DNA from: Adiantum capillus-veneris
Taxonomy: Eukaryota; Streptophyta; Polypodiopsida; Polypodiales; Pteridaceae
Length of the DNA stretch: 64,000 bases
Reading direction: 5' to 3'
Assembly (NCBI GenBank): GCA_014529385.2
Contig: CM043944.1
Coordinates: forward strand, 175,052,740-175,116,739
The notes below the pieces were generated by a model. It worked only from the letters and a program-made list of their open reading frames with translations, searched no databases and was not told the origin of the DNA. The stretch's first letter is position 1. Each line of letters opens with the position of its first letter. Both the position numbers and the translations under genes were made by a program. Positions 44,758 to 54,641 of the stretch are shown one piece after another.

Positions 44758-45180
44758 TCAAGGGAATAGAATATTGTAGAGGTTGGGGGGAAACCCTAAG
44801 GCTAAACCCCTATCTTCGTCGTCGAGATAAACAAAGTCATCATCCATGAGACCATATGTGCCATCCGTGTAGTCGTGTAAATTTTCTTCTTCATCATAGG
44901 TGCCCATGTTTACTAAGAAGGTCACTAGACGCCTATAGTCATCTTGGTCAAAAGGGTAGGCTTGTGCAATGGGAGAAACTCTCTCTACTAAGTATGGATC
45001 AGACGTGGTCAAGAGACGTATCAGCCATTCTAACTCCTCAAAATTCCTCTCACATGCTAGCGTACCTATCAAATCCCATTCACATGCAAGCACTGGAAAG
45101 ACCATGAGAAATATTTGTGAAAAGTAACGAGGGTACCTCTCACCCAAGGCAGGAGTGGATGACTCTAGCGTACTAGCCAT
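44758..45180 (-). CDS. Small acidic ORF at 3' end of the Gypsy element
   Basis: The likely start ATG at 45180 gives 'MASTLESSTPALGERYPRYF', about 140 codons. The C-terminal half is rich in Asp/Glu/Tyr ('DDDFVYLDDEDRG'). It lies downstream of the protease-like ORF on the same strand and inside the element, before the 3' LTR. I do not recognise the family. It might be an accessory protein of this retroelement lineage or a noncoding open stretch; the uninterrupted frame and acidic composition favour the former only weakly. Confidence 0.45.
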   Translation of the reverse strand: MASTLESSTPALGERYPRYFSQIFLMVFPVLACEWDLIGTLACERNFEELEWLIRLLTTSDPYLVERVSPIAQAYPFDQDDYRRLVTFLVNMGTYDEEENLHDYTDGTYGLMDDDFVYLDDEDRGLALGFPPNLYNILFP

Positions 45181-45426
45181 ATCTGTACACGCAAATAGAT
45201 GATGGTTAGAGTGCAAATATTACAAGGGTCGTGTTCTTGTGCATAATTTATTTTTATGATTTGTGTTATGGCTCTTGCTCTTTTACTTTTTTATCTTGTT
45301 TTTGTGAGTATAAGGCTTTATATATACATTCCCTAAGATCGGAGATTAAGAGGTCAGGGAGAAAGCTTGAGAGGGAAGCAAGTGAATGATGGATGTCCAC
45401 AAACAATCCCCCCTTCCTTGGGTAGA

Positions 45427-46748
45427 TCATACTGTTTGAAATGATGTCGTCACCCTTTGAAACCAATTGTTCCAGTTGGTAATAGGTGAGGATTTTTGCC
45501 AGTAGTTTTCTATTACCCTAGGTGCCTCGTCAAGTTGCAAGGGTGGTAAGGTACTCTCTAGGAATCGAACTTGAAGTGGTTCATCAGGTGATTCTTGAAC
45601 ACTGGGAGGTGTGGATTCTTTTGTAGCTTCATGGAGGTCCACTACTATAGATGGAGGCTGTGTAGAAGCTTTTACCTCTATGGATGTATTACATGAGGAG
45701 CTAGAAGCTTCATGGAACTCCCCCCTTCCTGAGCTAGGTGGAATAAATTGGTTTTGCCTTGGAGCCCAAACTAGCTCTGGACTAGGTGTGTAGCATTCTG
45801 TGATCTTTCCCTTCCCACGGTCTTCCATTGGCTTTCGCGTTACACTGTTTGACTCATATGGGCTTGTTGTTGATAGGGAAGGACACATTTTACGTTTAGG
45901 TATCCAAATTTGCTCATTTCCATCATAGTAGCCTTGGGCTTCTAATAGTTGTTTTGGAATCCATCGTGATTTGGTCTTGACTCTCCTAAGGCGCGCTCTT
46001 GGTTTTCTCGGGAAATTTTTTCTTGGAATGGATGGGAGGGTTGAGGTAGTTGGAAGTAAGGCCTTGGGGACCCATTGATATGTACTCTTAGGTCGTGCAG
46101 GTTGAGTACTTGCAATATTACTGCTTGCTGCAACTACAAGTGTTGAAGTGCTAGATTCATGGGTAGCCGGCAAAGACGAGTTAACCACCTTGGCTTGTGA
46201 ATGTTGGCTATCCTTCAACTTTGCTAGAGTTTGCAACGTAGGTGACTTTGCTTGAATGATAGGGGTAAGAGTCGGTGGTCGCGTCGTGACACTACCAGTA
46301 TCCCAATCAATAGTGCATTTGGTTGCCAACATCCACGTGCGTCCCAGGTTTACGTTGCCTTCCATAGCTCCTGCGGGCATGACTAGAAACCTCTGCACTA
46401 TGCTTCCATTTCATAGACAACAGGGGTCTGAAGGACTCCAAGAATAGCAGTTTTCTTTTTATTAATGCCCTTGACTTGCATCGTACTCGGGGATAGGGTC
46501 GGTTTCCCTAATTGACACCAAACTCCATAGGATAACAAATTGTGTTTAGCTCCCGTATCTAATAAGGCATTGTATAGTACTTTCCCATAGGGGCTATTTA
46601 GCTCAATTGGGTATCGTAGGGGTGGCTCAGATTCTAATGAGTCGTCATCTGTGTCCTCGAAAAATGCTTGCGTGATTCCCAGATTAGCCTCTCGTTGGCG
46701 TCTAAGACGTTGTTGTCGTTCTCGAGCCTCAACTCTTGCTTGGATTTT
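45427..46748 (-). CDS. Post-integrase retropepsin-like ORF with Trp-Pro-Lys repeats (frame-broken)
   Basis: Directly after the pol stop codon (TAA, 46749) the same frame continues with a basic helix ('EARERQQRLRRQ'), an acidic patch, and then 'YNALLDTGAKHNLLSYGVW' with the aspartic protease signature D-T-G-A at 46559-46551. 'ILGVLQTPVVYEM' follows. A frame change near 46400 leads into 'FLVMPAGAMEGNVNLGRTWM', the expected second half (flap region and hydrophobic L-G-x-T-W). The C-terminal 250 residues are Ser/Thr/Pro-rich and contain repeated W-V/I-P-K motifs ('YQWVPKALL', 'SRWIPKQLL', 'QIWIPKRK'). Pol already carries its own protease, so this would be a second retropepsin domain downstream of integrase. 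A decayed counterpart is at about 22.4 kb. Function unknown. Confidence 0.6.
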
Positions 46749-49700
46749 TTAAAGCTCTGCTTGTTCCTTGGCAGCCTTCTTTTGATGGATGGCTTGCAAC
46801 TCTTCCTGGCTTAGAGGATCATAATATCTTTTGAATTTACTCCCATTAAGGAATCCAATGGTTTCAACTCCATCTAGAGTCTCCACACGAATGGTACCTT
46901 GCGGAGTAATTTCACACACTCGATATGGTCCCTTACCAGCGTATTTCAATTTCTTCTTTTCATTACGTACCCCGTACATAAGAACTTTATCAACAACCTT
47001 GATGTCTTTATTCTTTAAATGGCTATCAAACCACTTCTTTCTCCTATCCTTCTCCACTAGAGCATTTCGCACAGCTAATTGCCTTTCTTCATCTAGCCTT
47101 TCCAGGATATATAATCGCTCCACTAAGGGGTTACCATCCCAACCTTCTTGAGAAGCTACTCGAAGACTAGGAATGACAAACTCCCATGGCATAACTGCTT
47201 CTTGGCCATACACCATCTTAAACGGTGTGCAATTAATAGCAACTTTATACGCAGTACGATAAGCCCATAAAGCTGATGTAAGCTTTAGGTCCCAATCAGT
47301 GCGATGAGCCTCGACTGTCTTTGTCAAAATGGAGATGAGAGTTTTGTTGGTACTCTCAGCTTGGCCATTTGCTTGGGGATAATAGGGTGTAGACTTGTGG
47401 TGAGATATCATGAAGTTTGATGTGAGTTCTTTTATTACTTCATTTATAAAATGAGTTCCATTGTCACTCACAAGTTCAAAGGGGCATCCAAAACGTGTGA
47501 TAATGTTCTCAAAGAGGAACTTAGCTGTTGTTTTTGCATCCGCCTTTCGTGTTGCTTTTGCTTCAGCCCATTTGGTTACATAGTCGGTAGCCACAATGAT
47601 ATATCGTGATTGCGTGTTACGTGCAGCCGGACTAATCGGTCCTACAAAGTCTAAGCCCCACTTTTCAAATGGTTGGGTTACCTTGATGGGATGTAGAGGC
47701 ATCCTATCCCTTCTTTGTGGCTTGTTGAAGCGTTGGCATTCATCACATCCCTTTGCAAAAAGTGATGCATCCTTAAACAGAGTGGGCCACCAATAGCCTG
47801 ACTGTAAGATCTTTCGGGCAGTCAACTTTCCTGAAAAGTGACCACCAGCTACGCCCATGTGTGCCTCTTGTAGAATATATAAATACTCATCCTCGCGGGC
47901 ACAGCGTCTAAGAACATCATCTTTTCCTCTCTTATAGAGAGTTCCAGCCAGTAAGCAATAGGGTTCGCATTCCTTGATTAATTTTCGAGCTATATCTTTT
48001 CGCAGTTCTTTGGGTGGAAAACCATTAACTAAGAAGTTAACAATCTTTTCACTCCATTCAGGCATTGTCTCAACAATGAACAAAGGAGTATCAGGCAATT
48101 CATCATCAACCCCCGTAGGAGCTTCGCCATTAGGGATACGAGATAAATGATCCGCCATGACATGTTTCCTCCCAGGCCTCACAACAACGGTGAAGTCAAA
48201 CTCAAGAAGAATTAACAACCATCGTGTAATTCGACCTGTGGAACACGGCTTGTTTACCAAATATAGCAATGCTTGATGATCAACATAAAACACAAACTTG
48301 GTAGCAAGAAGGTAATAGCGAAATTTCTTTACTGCGTAAATCATAGCTAGACCTTCGCGCTCTGTAGTAGTGTAGTTCATCTCGGCATCATTTAATTGGC
48401 GACTTGCAAAGCTAATAGGGTAGTCCAATTTATGTTCTCCTGGTTGAGTTAGAACACACCCAATAGCAAAATTTGATGCATCAATATGCACATGAAAAGG
48501 TACATTCCAATCAGGTGTTCGCAGGATTGGAGCACTTGTTAGGGCCTTCTTTAATAACTCATAAGATTGATGACATTCTTCCGTCCAGTGAAACTCGATA
48601 AGAAGCTTGTACAATGGACGCGCTATCTCGGCAAAGTTTAAAATAAACCTTCGATAATAACCAACATGGCCCATAAATCTTTGAACTCCTTTATAGTTAG
48701 TAGGTGGTGGCAAATCGGCAATGGCTTTAATCTTACTCTCATCTGTGGATATCCCGTTCTTGGACACTATATGCCCTAGAATGACTCCATGCTTAACCCA
48801 AAATTGGCATTTGAAAGGGTTCAATGAGATGCGATAAAATCTGCACCTTTCAAATATTTTTCGTAGATATAACAAATGCTTCTCCCAAGAAGAATAAACA
48901 CAAAGGTCGTCTAGGAAAGCTTCACAAAACTCCCTTAGAAATTCTTTAAACGCAGTGTTTATTAATCGTTGGAATGTAGCAGGGGCATTCGTTAAGCCAA
49001 AAGCCATAACACGAAATGCAAACACTCCAAACTCTGTGATAAAAGCAGTTTTAGCTTGGTCCTCTAATGCAATTGTGATTTGATTGTAACCAGAGTACCC
49101 ATCTAAAAAGCTATAAGCTTCCTTGCCCGCAACTCTTTCAAGCACATGTTCTGAATATGGCAAGGGATAATGATCTCTCCTAGTGGCTGCATTAACTTTC
49201 TTGAGGTCCACGCACACTCTTAGTTTCCCATTCTTTTTTGGCACAATGACTATTGGAGAAACCCATTCTGAGTGCTCAATAGGGTATATGAATCCACATT
49301 GGATAAGTTTTTCAATCTCCTCTTGTACAATTTTGGCGTACTTAGGATTCATTGGATAGGGTCGTTGCTGGACGGGTTTAGCAGTGTTGATCATGGGAAT
49401 TGTATGTTGCACCACAGAAGGTGGAACGCCCTTCATGTCATGATATGTCCAAGCAAAGATATCCTTGTATTCCTTGAGGAGCTCCTTAAGTACAGCCTCT
49501 TCAGTTTCGGTAAGGTCTTGAGCAATAAAGACTGGTTTAGACTCCTCACCTGGTTCTGCTAATTCTATCTCTTTAACTACCGCTGGACCATCATAGACTC
49601 CACTGCTTTCATTGGTAGGTATTCGTTGGGCTTTGGCATACACAACCTTTCGCTCCCCCGTGGTATAAGATTTAAAATGTTCAGGAGCCGTATGTAAGTC

Positions 49701-50681
49701 AGCAGGCTCTTGTCCTGACGGAGACCTTTCTTTTAGTTCTGCCTCCTTTTGTTGTTGTGCTAACTCTCGGTTTTGACGTCTTCTTATAGTTCGACTCAAT
49801 TTCGGCTCTGTAACCTCCAATTGAGCGAGGTCAATGGGTCGCGGGCTGCACCACATGACACTCTGGAGATGTTCACCCCAATTGTCTACTAGCTTTCGAT
49901 GAGCATCACATGCCCCTAGATAGCTAAGCCATTCTGCAGTAGATCTTTCCTTGTTTATCCTAGCTCTCACATTTGCTCGATATCGTCGTCTCTTATATGA
50001 CCTTTGTTTCTTGTTAAGGTTTTGATTTTGGTAAATGTTTGAACTCGACTCGCTTGATAGGTCTTCGCTTGTATCTTCTTCACTCTCATATAAATTACCA
50101 TAGATGGTCGTACTAGACCTTGAGTGTTCAGTTTCTATACTTGGCTCACTCGATGTTTCCTCAGGTTCTGAATCCATTTCTCCCTGAGATTCCGTTTCTG
50201 ATGTGTATTGGCCTGAAGCCTTTGAGGAATCATCGGTTTCACTCTCAGGTAGGTGTGCCTCTTTCTTATCATCGGATGTTACATGCGCTACACCTAACAT
50301 GTAAACTGGTGCAATGTGTGGTATCTCTTTCCCATATGGTGTTACCCAGGTTGTTCCTCTAGCTCCCCATGTATCTATAGTTGCCGCTAGGTGTACCCAA
50401 TCGACATTGTCTGACTCAGCCATTCCGGGTAGGATATCCATATAAGGAGAGTTCTCCCCAATATCCGTGTCTTCGTTACACATGTAACAATACTGTAATG
50501 GAGCTGAGTGAATTGTTGTGTCTGATTGATTATCAATGATGGATTTATTTCCTAGAGGATGCGTTCGACCACTTAAAAGATCAACTCGAATGACAGAGTC
50601 TTGGAACTGTAAGTAGACGTGGTTTTTGGACCAGTCATGCACCATTTTTGCTTCCCTCATGAATGGATGCCCTAAGATCAT
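46749..50681 (-). CDS. Ty3/Gypsy (OTA, Athila/Tat-like) pol: protease end, RT, RNase H, integrase
   Basis: 1,310 codons open. The frame starts inside the protease ('MILGHPFMREAKM') directly after a TAG that separates it from the upstream gag-protease frame. A long acidic, Ser-rich linker follows, then RT: 'VSPIVIVPKKNGKLRVCVDL', 'SFLDGYSGYNQITI', 'MAFGLTNAPATFQR' and the catalytic 'AFLDDLCVYS'. The 'FLDGYSGYNQ' form is typical of the non-chromodomain Athila/Tat branch. RNase H ('HIDASNFAIGCVL', 'TTTEREGLAMIYAV', 'FYVDHQALLYL') and integrase (HHCC: 'HMGVAGGHFSGK', 'CDECQRF'; catalytic 'DFVGPIS', 'LVSDNGTHF', 'YYPQANGQAEST') follow with all key residues present. No chromodomain. Apart from the TAG at its N-terminal end this reading frame appears intact, which suggests a relatively recent insertion. 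Confidence 0.95.
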   Translation of the reverse strand: MILGHPFMREAKMVHDWSKNHVYLQFQDSVIRVDLLSGRTHPLGNKSIIDNQSDTTIHSAPLQYCYMCNEDTDIGENSPYMDILPGMAESDNVDWVHLAATIDTWGARGTTWVTPYGKEIPHIAPVYMLGVAHVTSDDKKEAHLPESETDDSSKASGQYTSETESQGEMDSEPEETSSEPSIETEHSRSSTTIYGNLYESEEDTSEDLSSESSSNIYQNQNLNKKQRSYKRRRYRANVRARINKERSTAEWLSYLGACDAHRKLVDNWGEHLQSVMWCSPRPIDLAQLEVTEPKLSRTIRRRQNRELAQQQKEAELKERSPSGQEPADLHTAPEHFKSYTTGERKVVYAKAQRIPTNESSGVYDGPAVVKEIELAEPGEESKPVFIAQDLTETEEAVLKELLKEYKDIFAWTYHDMKGVPPSVVQHTIPMINTAKPVQQRPYPMNPKYAKIVQEEIEKLIQCGFIYPIEHSEWVSPIVIVPKKNGKLRVCVDLKKVNAATRRDHYPLPYSEHVLERVAGKEAYSFLDGYSGYNQITIALEDQAKTAFITEFGVFAFRVMAFGLTNAPATFQRLINTAFKEFLREFCEAFLDDLCVYSSWEKHLLYLRKIFERCRFYRISLNPFKCQFWVKHGVILGHIVSKNGISTDESKIKAIADLPPPTNYKGVQRFMGHVGYYRRFILNFAEIARPLYKLLIEFHWTEECHQSYELLKKALTSAPILRTPDWNVPFHVHIDASNFAIGCVLTQPGEHKLDYPISFASRQLNDAEMNYTTTEREGLAMIYAVKKFRYYLLATKFVFYVDHQALLYLVNKPCSTGRITRWLLILLEFDFTVVVRPGRKHVMADHLSRIPNGEAPTGVDDELPDTPLFIVETMPEWSEKIVNFLVNGFPPKELRKDIARKLIKECEPYCLLAGTLYKRGKDDVLRRCAREDEYLYILQEAHMGVAGGHFSGKLTARKILQSGYWWPTLFKDASLFAKGCDECQRFNKPQRRDRMPLHPIKVTQPFEKWGLDFVGPISPAARNTQSRYIIVATDYVTKWAEAKATRKADAKTTAKFLFENIITRFGCPFELVSDNGTHFINEVIKELTSNFMISHHKSTPYYPQANGQAESTNKTLISILTKTVEAHRTDWDLKLTSALWAYRTAYKVAINCTPFKMVYGQEAVMPWEFVIPSLRVASQEGWDGNPLVERLYILERLDEERQLAVRNALVEKDRRKKWFDSHLKNKDIKVVDKVLMYGVRNEKKKLKYAGKGPYRVCEITPQGTIRVETLDGVETIGFLNGSKFKRYYDPLSQEELQAIHQKKAAKEQAEL

Positions 50682-53600
50682 CTAAAATGACATAGGATGC
50701 TTGGAAAAATCCATAACTATGAAAGTCTGCCTTACCTTGTGTCCCAAGACCTTGATCCTGAGATCCTTAAGCATTCCAATAGGCGTAACAATAGATCCAT
50801 TAGCCATTTTTACCACTACGCTTGTGGCTTCAAGGTGAGGTCGCCCCATAGACTCCCAACAACTCTTTGTCACCATGCTGACTCCCGCACCACCGTCCAG
50901 GACTCCCTTTACAGTTAATCCTTTAGTAGTGATTGGCAGAGTAGCATTAGATTCATCACCTTCAAAATATTGCCCCAACTTGTTAACGGGTACTTCAATT
51001 ACAGATTCATGTCCCGCTAGGTCAGATGGTGGTGCTAAATGTTCCTCATCATTCATTACCGAGTCAGGTTTGTTCATATGTGCAAACTGTGGTAATCCGG
51101 CCTGTAATTCTCCATTGAGAAAGGCTCGAAGAGCTGAGACTAGCTCGGGGTCTTTATATAGTTTGGACATGATGGTGGTTCTAACTTCTGAAGACATGAA
51201 ATCCATCAATTTGGCAATATTTAATGGCATCTTGTGGGACGTAGGACCCTGACAAGAGAATGGTGAAGATGGAATCTCCACTTCCTGAAGGGGGTCTAGT
51301 ATTCCCTCACCAAACATTCTCTCTAGTAGGAAAGGTGTGTGTCCACTTTCAGATGTCCTACCCTCACTATCTTCCCGAATGATACTGGGTATAGCTAACG
51401 GTCTGTAGTTCTTGTGAGGTTGAACTTGTGTGGGAAACACTGTGTCCGACATCTGGATATGTTTGGGTTCAGGTTCTAATGTTCGTTGAGTTTCTTCCAC
51501 CAAACCCCTCAGTTGTTGGACTCGTTCAATTTCCACTGTTGGGTTTGGATAGGTTCCAATCTTTCTCTTGCAATCCTCATTTTTTGCCTCTCGTGGCTTA
51601 TCTTGGGGGTTTGCAACTGGGTGGTTTAACTTTGAATACTCTTTTGGTGCTCCTCTTAAGTCCCTCTCGTGATCCTTCTCACTGGCTTTTTCCTTTGTAG
51701 TAACAGTTTTGGTCTCCGTGGTCTCTATCGAATCTGAGTCATCCTCAGGGTCATGCATATACACAGGATCCTCTCCTGTCCCTATGTTAGTGTTTGAACT
51801 AGGTTTTGAGCTAGAAGCATTAAGGGATTTCTTTCTTCGTGTTTTCTTCTTTCTCGCTCGGCCAATAGATGCAGCATCTCTCTCTTCGAGGATGTAATTT
51901 TGCTTTTGGAGCATCGAGCGTGTGAGTGCATTCACTGGTGGTATGTTTATAGTTGGTGGTGTCCCATCAACGATCTCTATTAGGTTCAATGGTGTGATTT
52001 TCGGTGCGTTTGGATTGTTAGGACACTGTGCGATCAAATGATCTATGCCACAACGATTACAAATGAGTATTGGCATTGCCAATGCACTCCCTTGACTTGT
52101 TTGCATTAGTGCAGCATTCTTTTGCATTCTAATGGGGCACTCAACTACTCGATGTGGTCCACCACATTCGTAGCACTGAAGAGGTGGTCTCCTGGCAAAA
52201 CTATTAATGTTTTGGCCTCTTGCTGCTAGCGCAGTAGCTTGATATACCGGTTTGATTTGTCCCCAATGGTCTTCCATATAGTACATGGGACACTCCTCAA
52301 GCATGTCGACTCCATAGGTGATACTAGGGTCTATGTCCCCTTCGCAATCTACATAAGTACTAGATGACTTGCAACCTATTTGGTTCATAGGTGTAACTCT
52401 TGGATGAGGGGGTTGTGGTCCTAGCACTGGAGGTGGCAACGGTGTGGTTTGGACCACATTTTGGGTTCTAGGGACCATGTGCTGTAATGTCAACTGTTGC
52501 TCCATGGGTGGGGTAGGCATCAACGCAGGAACTCGAGGTGAGTCTGCCCATGCTATAGGCGGTCTATTTTCCATGATGCGTTTAAGCATTAGGCAATCCT
52601 TTGCTTGATGGCCATACCTACCACACGCGTTACAAGTCCCGTTAAACTTTACTCTGAAAGTAGGGCATTCACTCATAGTATGTGGGCCCAAGCAAATTGA
52701 GCACCATTGTTGCTCCCTTCTTGGATACTTATGAGTGTTTTGTGGAGCACGATTACCCCTAAGGCTTTCTTGGATGGCCTTGGTGAGATCTGCCAAAGTC
52801 ATCTCAGATATCGTTTGGTCTTTCACGATTGTCTTTATTTTCATTGGCTCATGCCCTGATGCTTGCGAGCTACTTGACTTCGGCTCAGCAGACACTCTTT
52901 CTCCTGCAATCATTAAATTATCCTCCAATTGGATTGCATTCATGGTGACTGCTTCCCAAGTAGTGATACCTCTAATGACTAGGCCATTATAGATACTTTC
53001 ATGTCGTAGTCCCCTAATGAATCTATCGAGGAATTGGTTGTTGTTGAATCGCTCGTTTGGATTGCATCGAGAATTCAAATTCTTTAGGCGACTAATGAAG
53101 TCTCTCACGGATTCACCTTCTTCTCGTTGGGCTTTCTGGAGCTGAGAGGCTACACCCCAAAGTACTCCCTCTCGTATGTATTCTTTTAAGAACAGTCTCC
53201 TAAGAGTAGAGTAGATCGTTTTCTCTTCTACTCTTAAGGTTCTATACCAATCTCCAGCCTTTCCGCTTAGGGTCAAACTCAAAGCCTTACACTCATGTAG
53301 CTCATTGTGCTCTTCCAAGGAATCGCACACATGTTCAAAGACTTCCATATGCTTTCTAGCATCTCCGTCTCCACTGAATTTCTGTGTGAGCTTAGCTACT
53401 TGAACTGCCTTGCTCCTAGGCTCTCTATCAGGTGCACTACGCATGTATTCCGCAATAGAGCGACCGATAGTTTGAGCAAATGCTGCCAAATCTCCTATTT
53501 GAGCAGGTATAATGGGTGTATGTGCTCTTGGAACCACATGTGAGATGGGAGTTGGCCTTGGCCTTGGCATACGCGCGGCTCTTGGGTCCCAAATTTTGTA

Positions 53601-54641
53601 TGGTGGTGTACCAGACGGTGGTCCAAAGTTTACAGGCGTGGCCCTAGGCATAGGGGGTGCCTGATATAGCATGTTATTATTAAATGGCATGGCTCCACTT
53701 GTATAAGAGCTTGGATAATTCCATTGTGGATTGTAAGCTCTTGGAATAATCGGAGGTGTAGGAGCTACATGAGGCTGAGGTACGACAGGTGCACATGATT
53801 GATACATACATGTAGGTATAGTTGGGGGCACTGTGCTACTAGGCATTGACGCAGTGTTAACAAATGAACTGCATGGTGTACTTCTTGTCATGCTCACCAT
53901 TGGGATATGCATGGTAGTCGTAGTGTCATTAAGAGAAAGATGAGCTAGATCTGGGAAGGTAAAGCTGCCACTTGTGGGCTCAGATTGTACTGAGGCTCCT
54001 GGCGAAACAACATATGGAGGATCAATGGGGCTCACTGAGGGAGTCTCCATTTGTGACAGGGTTGGTTGGTTGGCCTTTCCCGTATCCAAGAATCTCATTA
54101 GGCCTGTTGAAGGCATGTTGATCCCTGTGTTCTGTCTTTCTAACTCGACAATCCTATGGAGGACATCACAGACTTTCTGTTGTTGCTCATCTATGCTAGT
54201 AGCACCCGATGTGGATTGTAGAACATCTAACCAACCCACATGATAGGTGTGTCCTGTGTACCGATCAGTTAAAGATTCTGCTTGTAGGTCATACTCCCAA
54301 TTTTTGTTTAGGAATATCCCATCTAGGCTTGGCGTGCTGGAGGTTTCCCTTGAAGTGGAAGCATTATTGCTCCCCATAGCTTGCCCCTCCGTGACTGCTA
54401 CCTTGGGAGCACTCGGTTGCTCGGCTGGCATGATTGTTGTCATAGGAGCCTTTGCTTTCAGGGCTCGACTTTGTTCTAGCCTTCGTAGGTGCTCAATTTC
54501 CCTCTCCCTTGTTGCTTGCATATAGCGCTCGATCTCTTGTACTTCAGCAAGACTCCTACCATCGGGTAGTAAAACCTCAGAGGGAGATAGTCCTAAAGGA
54601 TCAGGAGGTACAATGGATGGAACATTCACATGCAAAAACAA
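50682..54641 (-). CDS. Ty3/Gypsy gag and N-terminal protease half
   Basis: 1,319 codons open, in the same frame as pol and ending at a TAG (50682-50684) inside the protease. The N-terminal quarter is low-complexity and Pro/Thr-rich. The Gag core includes 'FSGDGDARKHMEVFEHVCDS', 'GKAGDWYRTLR' and 'FLDRFIRGLRHESIY'. Four zinc knuckles follow: 'CSICLGPHTMSEC' (x2-x3-x4 spacing), 'CNACGRYGHQAKDC' (classic x2-x4-x4), 'CYECGGPHRVVEC' and 'CNRCGIDHLIAQC' (both x2-x3-x4). The C-terminus has 'VKGVLDGGAGVSMV' (D-G-G-A, as in Tat-type proteases). No ATG lies near the upstream end of the frame; it reads open to a TAG beyond 54641, where it collides with a plus-strand ORF, so the true gag start is probably lost. 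Confidence 0.9.
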   Translation of the reverse strand: MFLHVNVPSIVPPDPLGLSPSEVLLPDGRSLAEVQEIERYMQATREREIEHLRRLEQSRALKAKAPMTTIMPAEQPSAPKVAVTEGQAMGSNNASTSRETSSTPSLDGIFLNKNWEYDLQAESLTDRYTGHTYHVGWLDVLQSTSGATSIDEQQQKVCDVLHRIVELERQNTGINMPSTGLMRFLDTGKANQPTLSQMETPSVSPIDPPYVVSPGASVQSEPTSGSFTFPDLAHLSLNDTTTTMHIPMVSMTRSTPCSSFVNTASMPSSTVPPTIPTCMYQSCAPVVPQPHVAPTPPIIPRAYNPQWNYPSSYTSGAMPFNNNMLYQAPPMPRATPVNFGPPSGTPPYKIWDPRAARMPRPRPTPISHVVPRAHTPIIPAQIGDLAAFAQTIGRSIAEYMRSAPDREPRSKAVQVAKLTQKFSGDGDARKHMEVFEHVCDSLEEHNELHECKALSLTLSGKAGDWYRTLRVEEKTIYSTLRRLFLKEYIREGVLWGVASQLQKAQREEGESVRDFISRLKNLNSRCNPNERFNNNQFLDRFIRGLRHESIYNGLVIRGITTWEAVTMNAIQLEDNLMIAGERVSAEPKSSSSQASGHEPMKIKTIVKDQTISEMTLADLTKAIQESLRGNRAPQNTHKYPRREQQWCSICLGPHTMSECPTFRVKFNGTCNACGRYGHQAKDCLMLKRIMENRPPIAWADSPRVPALMPTPPMEQQLTLQHMVPRTQNVVQTTPLPPPVLGPQPPHPRVTPMNQIGCKSSSTYVDCEGDIDPSITYGVDMLEECPMYYMEDHWGQIKPVYQATALAARGQNINSFARRPPLQCYECGGPHRVVECPIRMQKNAALMQTSQGSALAMPILICNRCGIDHLIAQCPNNPNAPKITPLNLIEIVDGTPPTINIPPVNALTRSMLQKQNYILEERDAASIGRARKKKTRRKKSLNASSSKPSSNTNIGTGEDPVYMHDPEDDSDSIETTETKTVTTKEKASEKDHERDLRGAPKEYSKLNHPVANPQDKPREAKNEDCKRKIGTYPNPTVEIERVQQLRGLVEETQRTLEPEPKHIQMSDTVFPTQVQPHKNYRPLAIPSIIREDSEGRTSESGHTPFLLERMFGEGILDPLQEVEIPSSPFSCQGPTSHKMPLNIAKLMDFMSSEVRTTIMSKLYKDPELVSALRAFLNGELQAGLPQFAHMNKPDSVMNDEEHLAPPSDLAGHESVIEVPVNKLGQYFEGDESNATLPITTKGLTVKGVLDGGAGVSMVTKSCWESMGRPHLEATSVVVKMANGSIVTPIGMLKDLRIKVLGHKVRQTFIVMDFSKHPMSF

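Noticed and set aside
46831-54243. Plus-strand frames of 60-125 codons across the Gypsy element
   Set aside because: Antisense shadows of the long minus-strand gag-pol frames, with no independent motifs.
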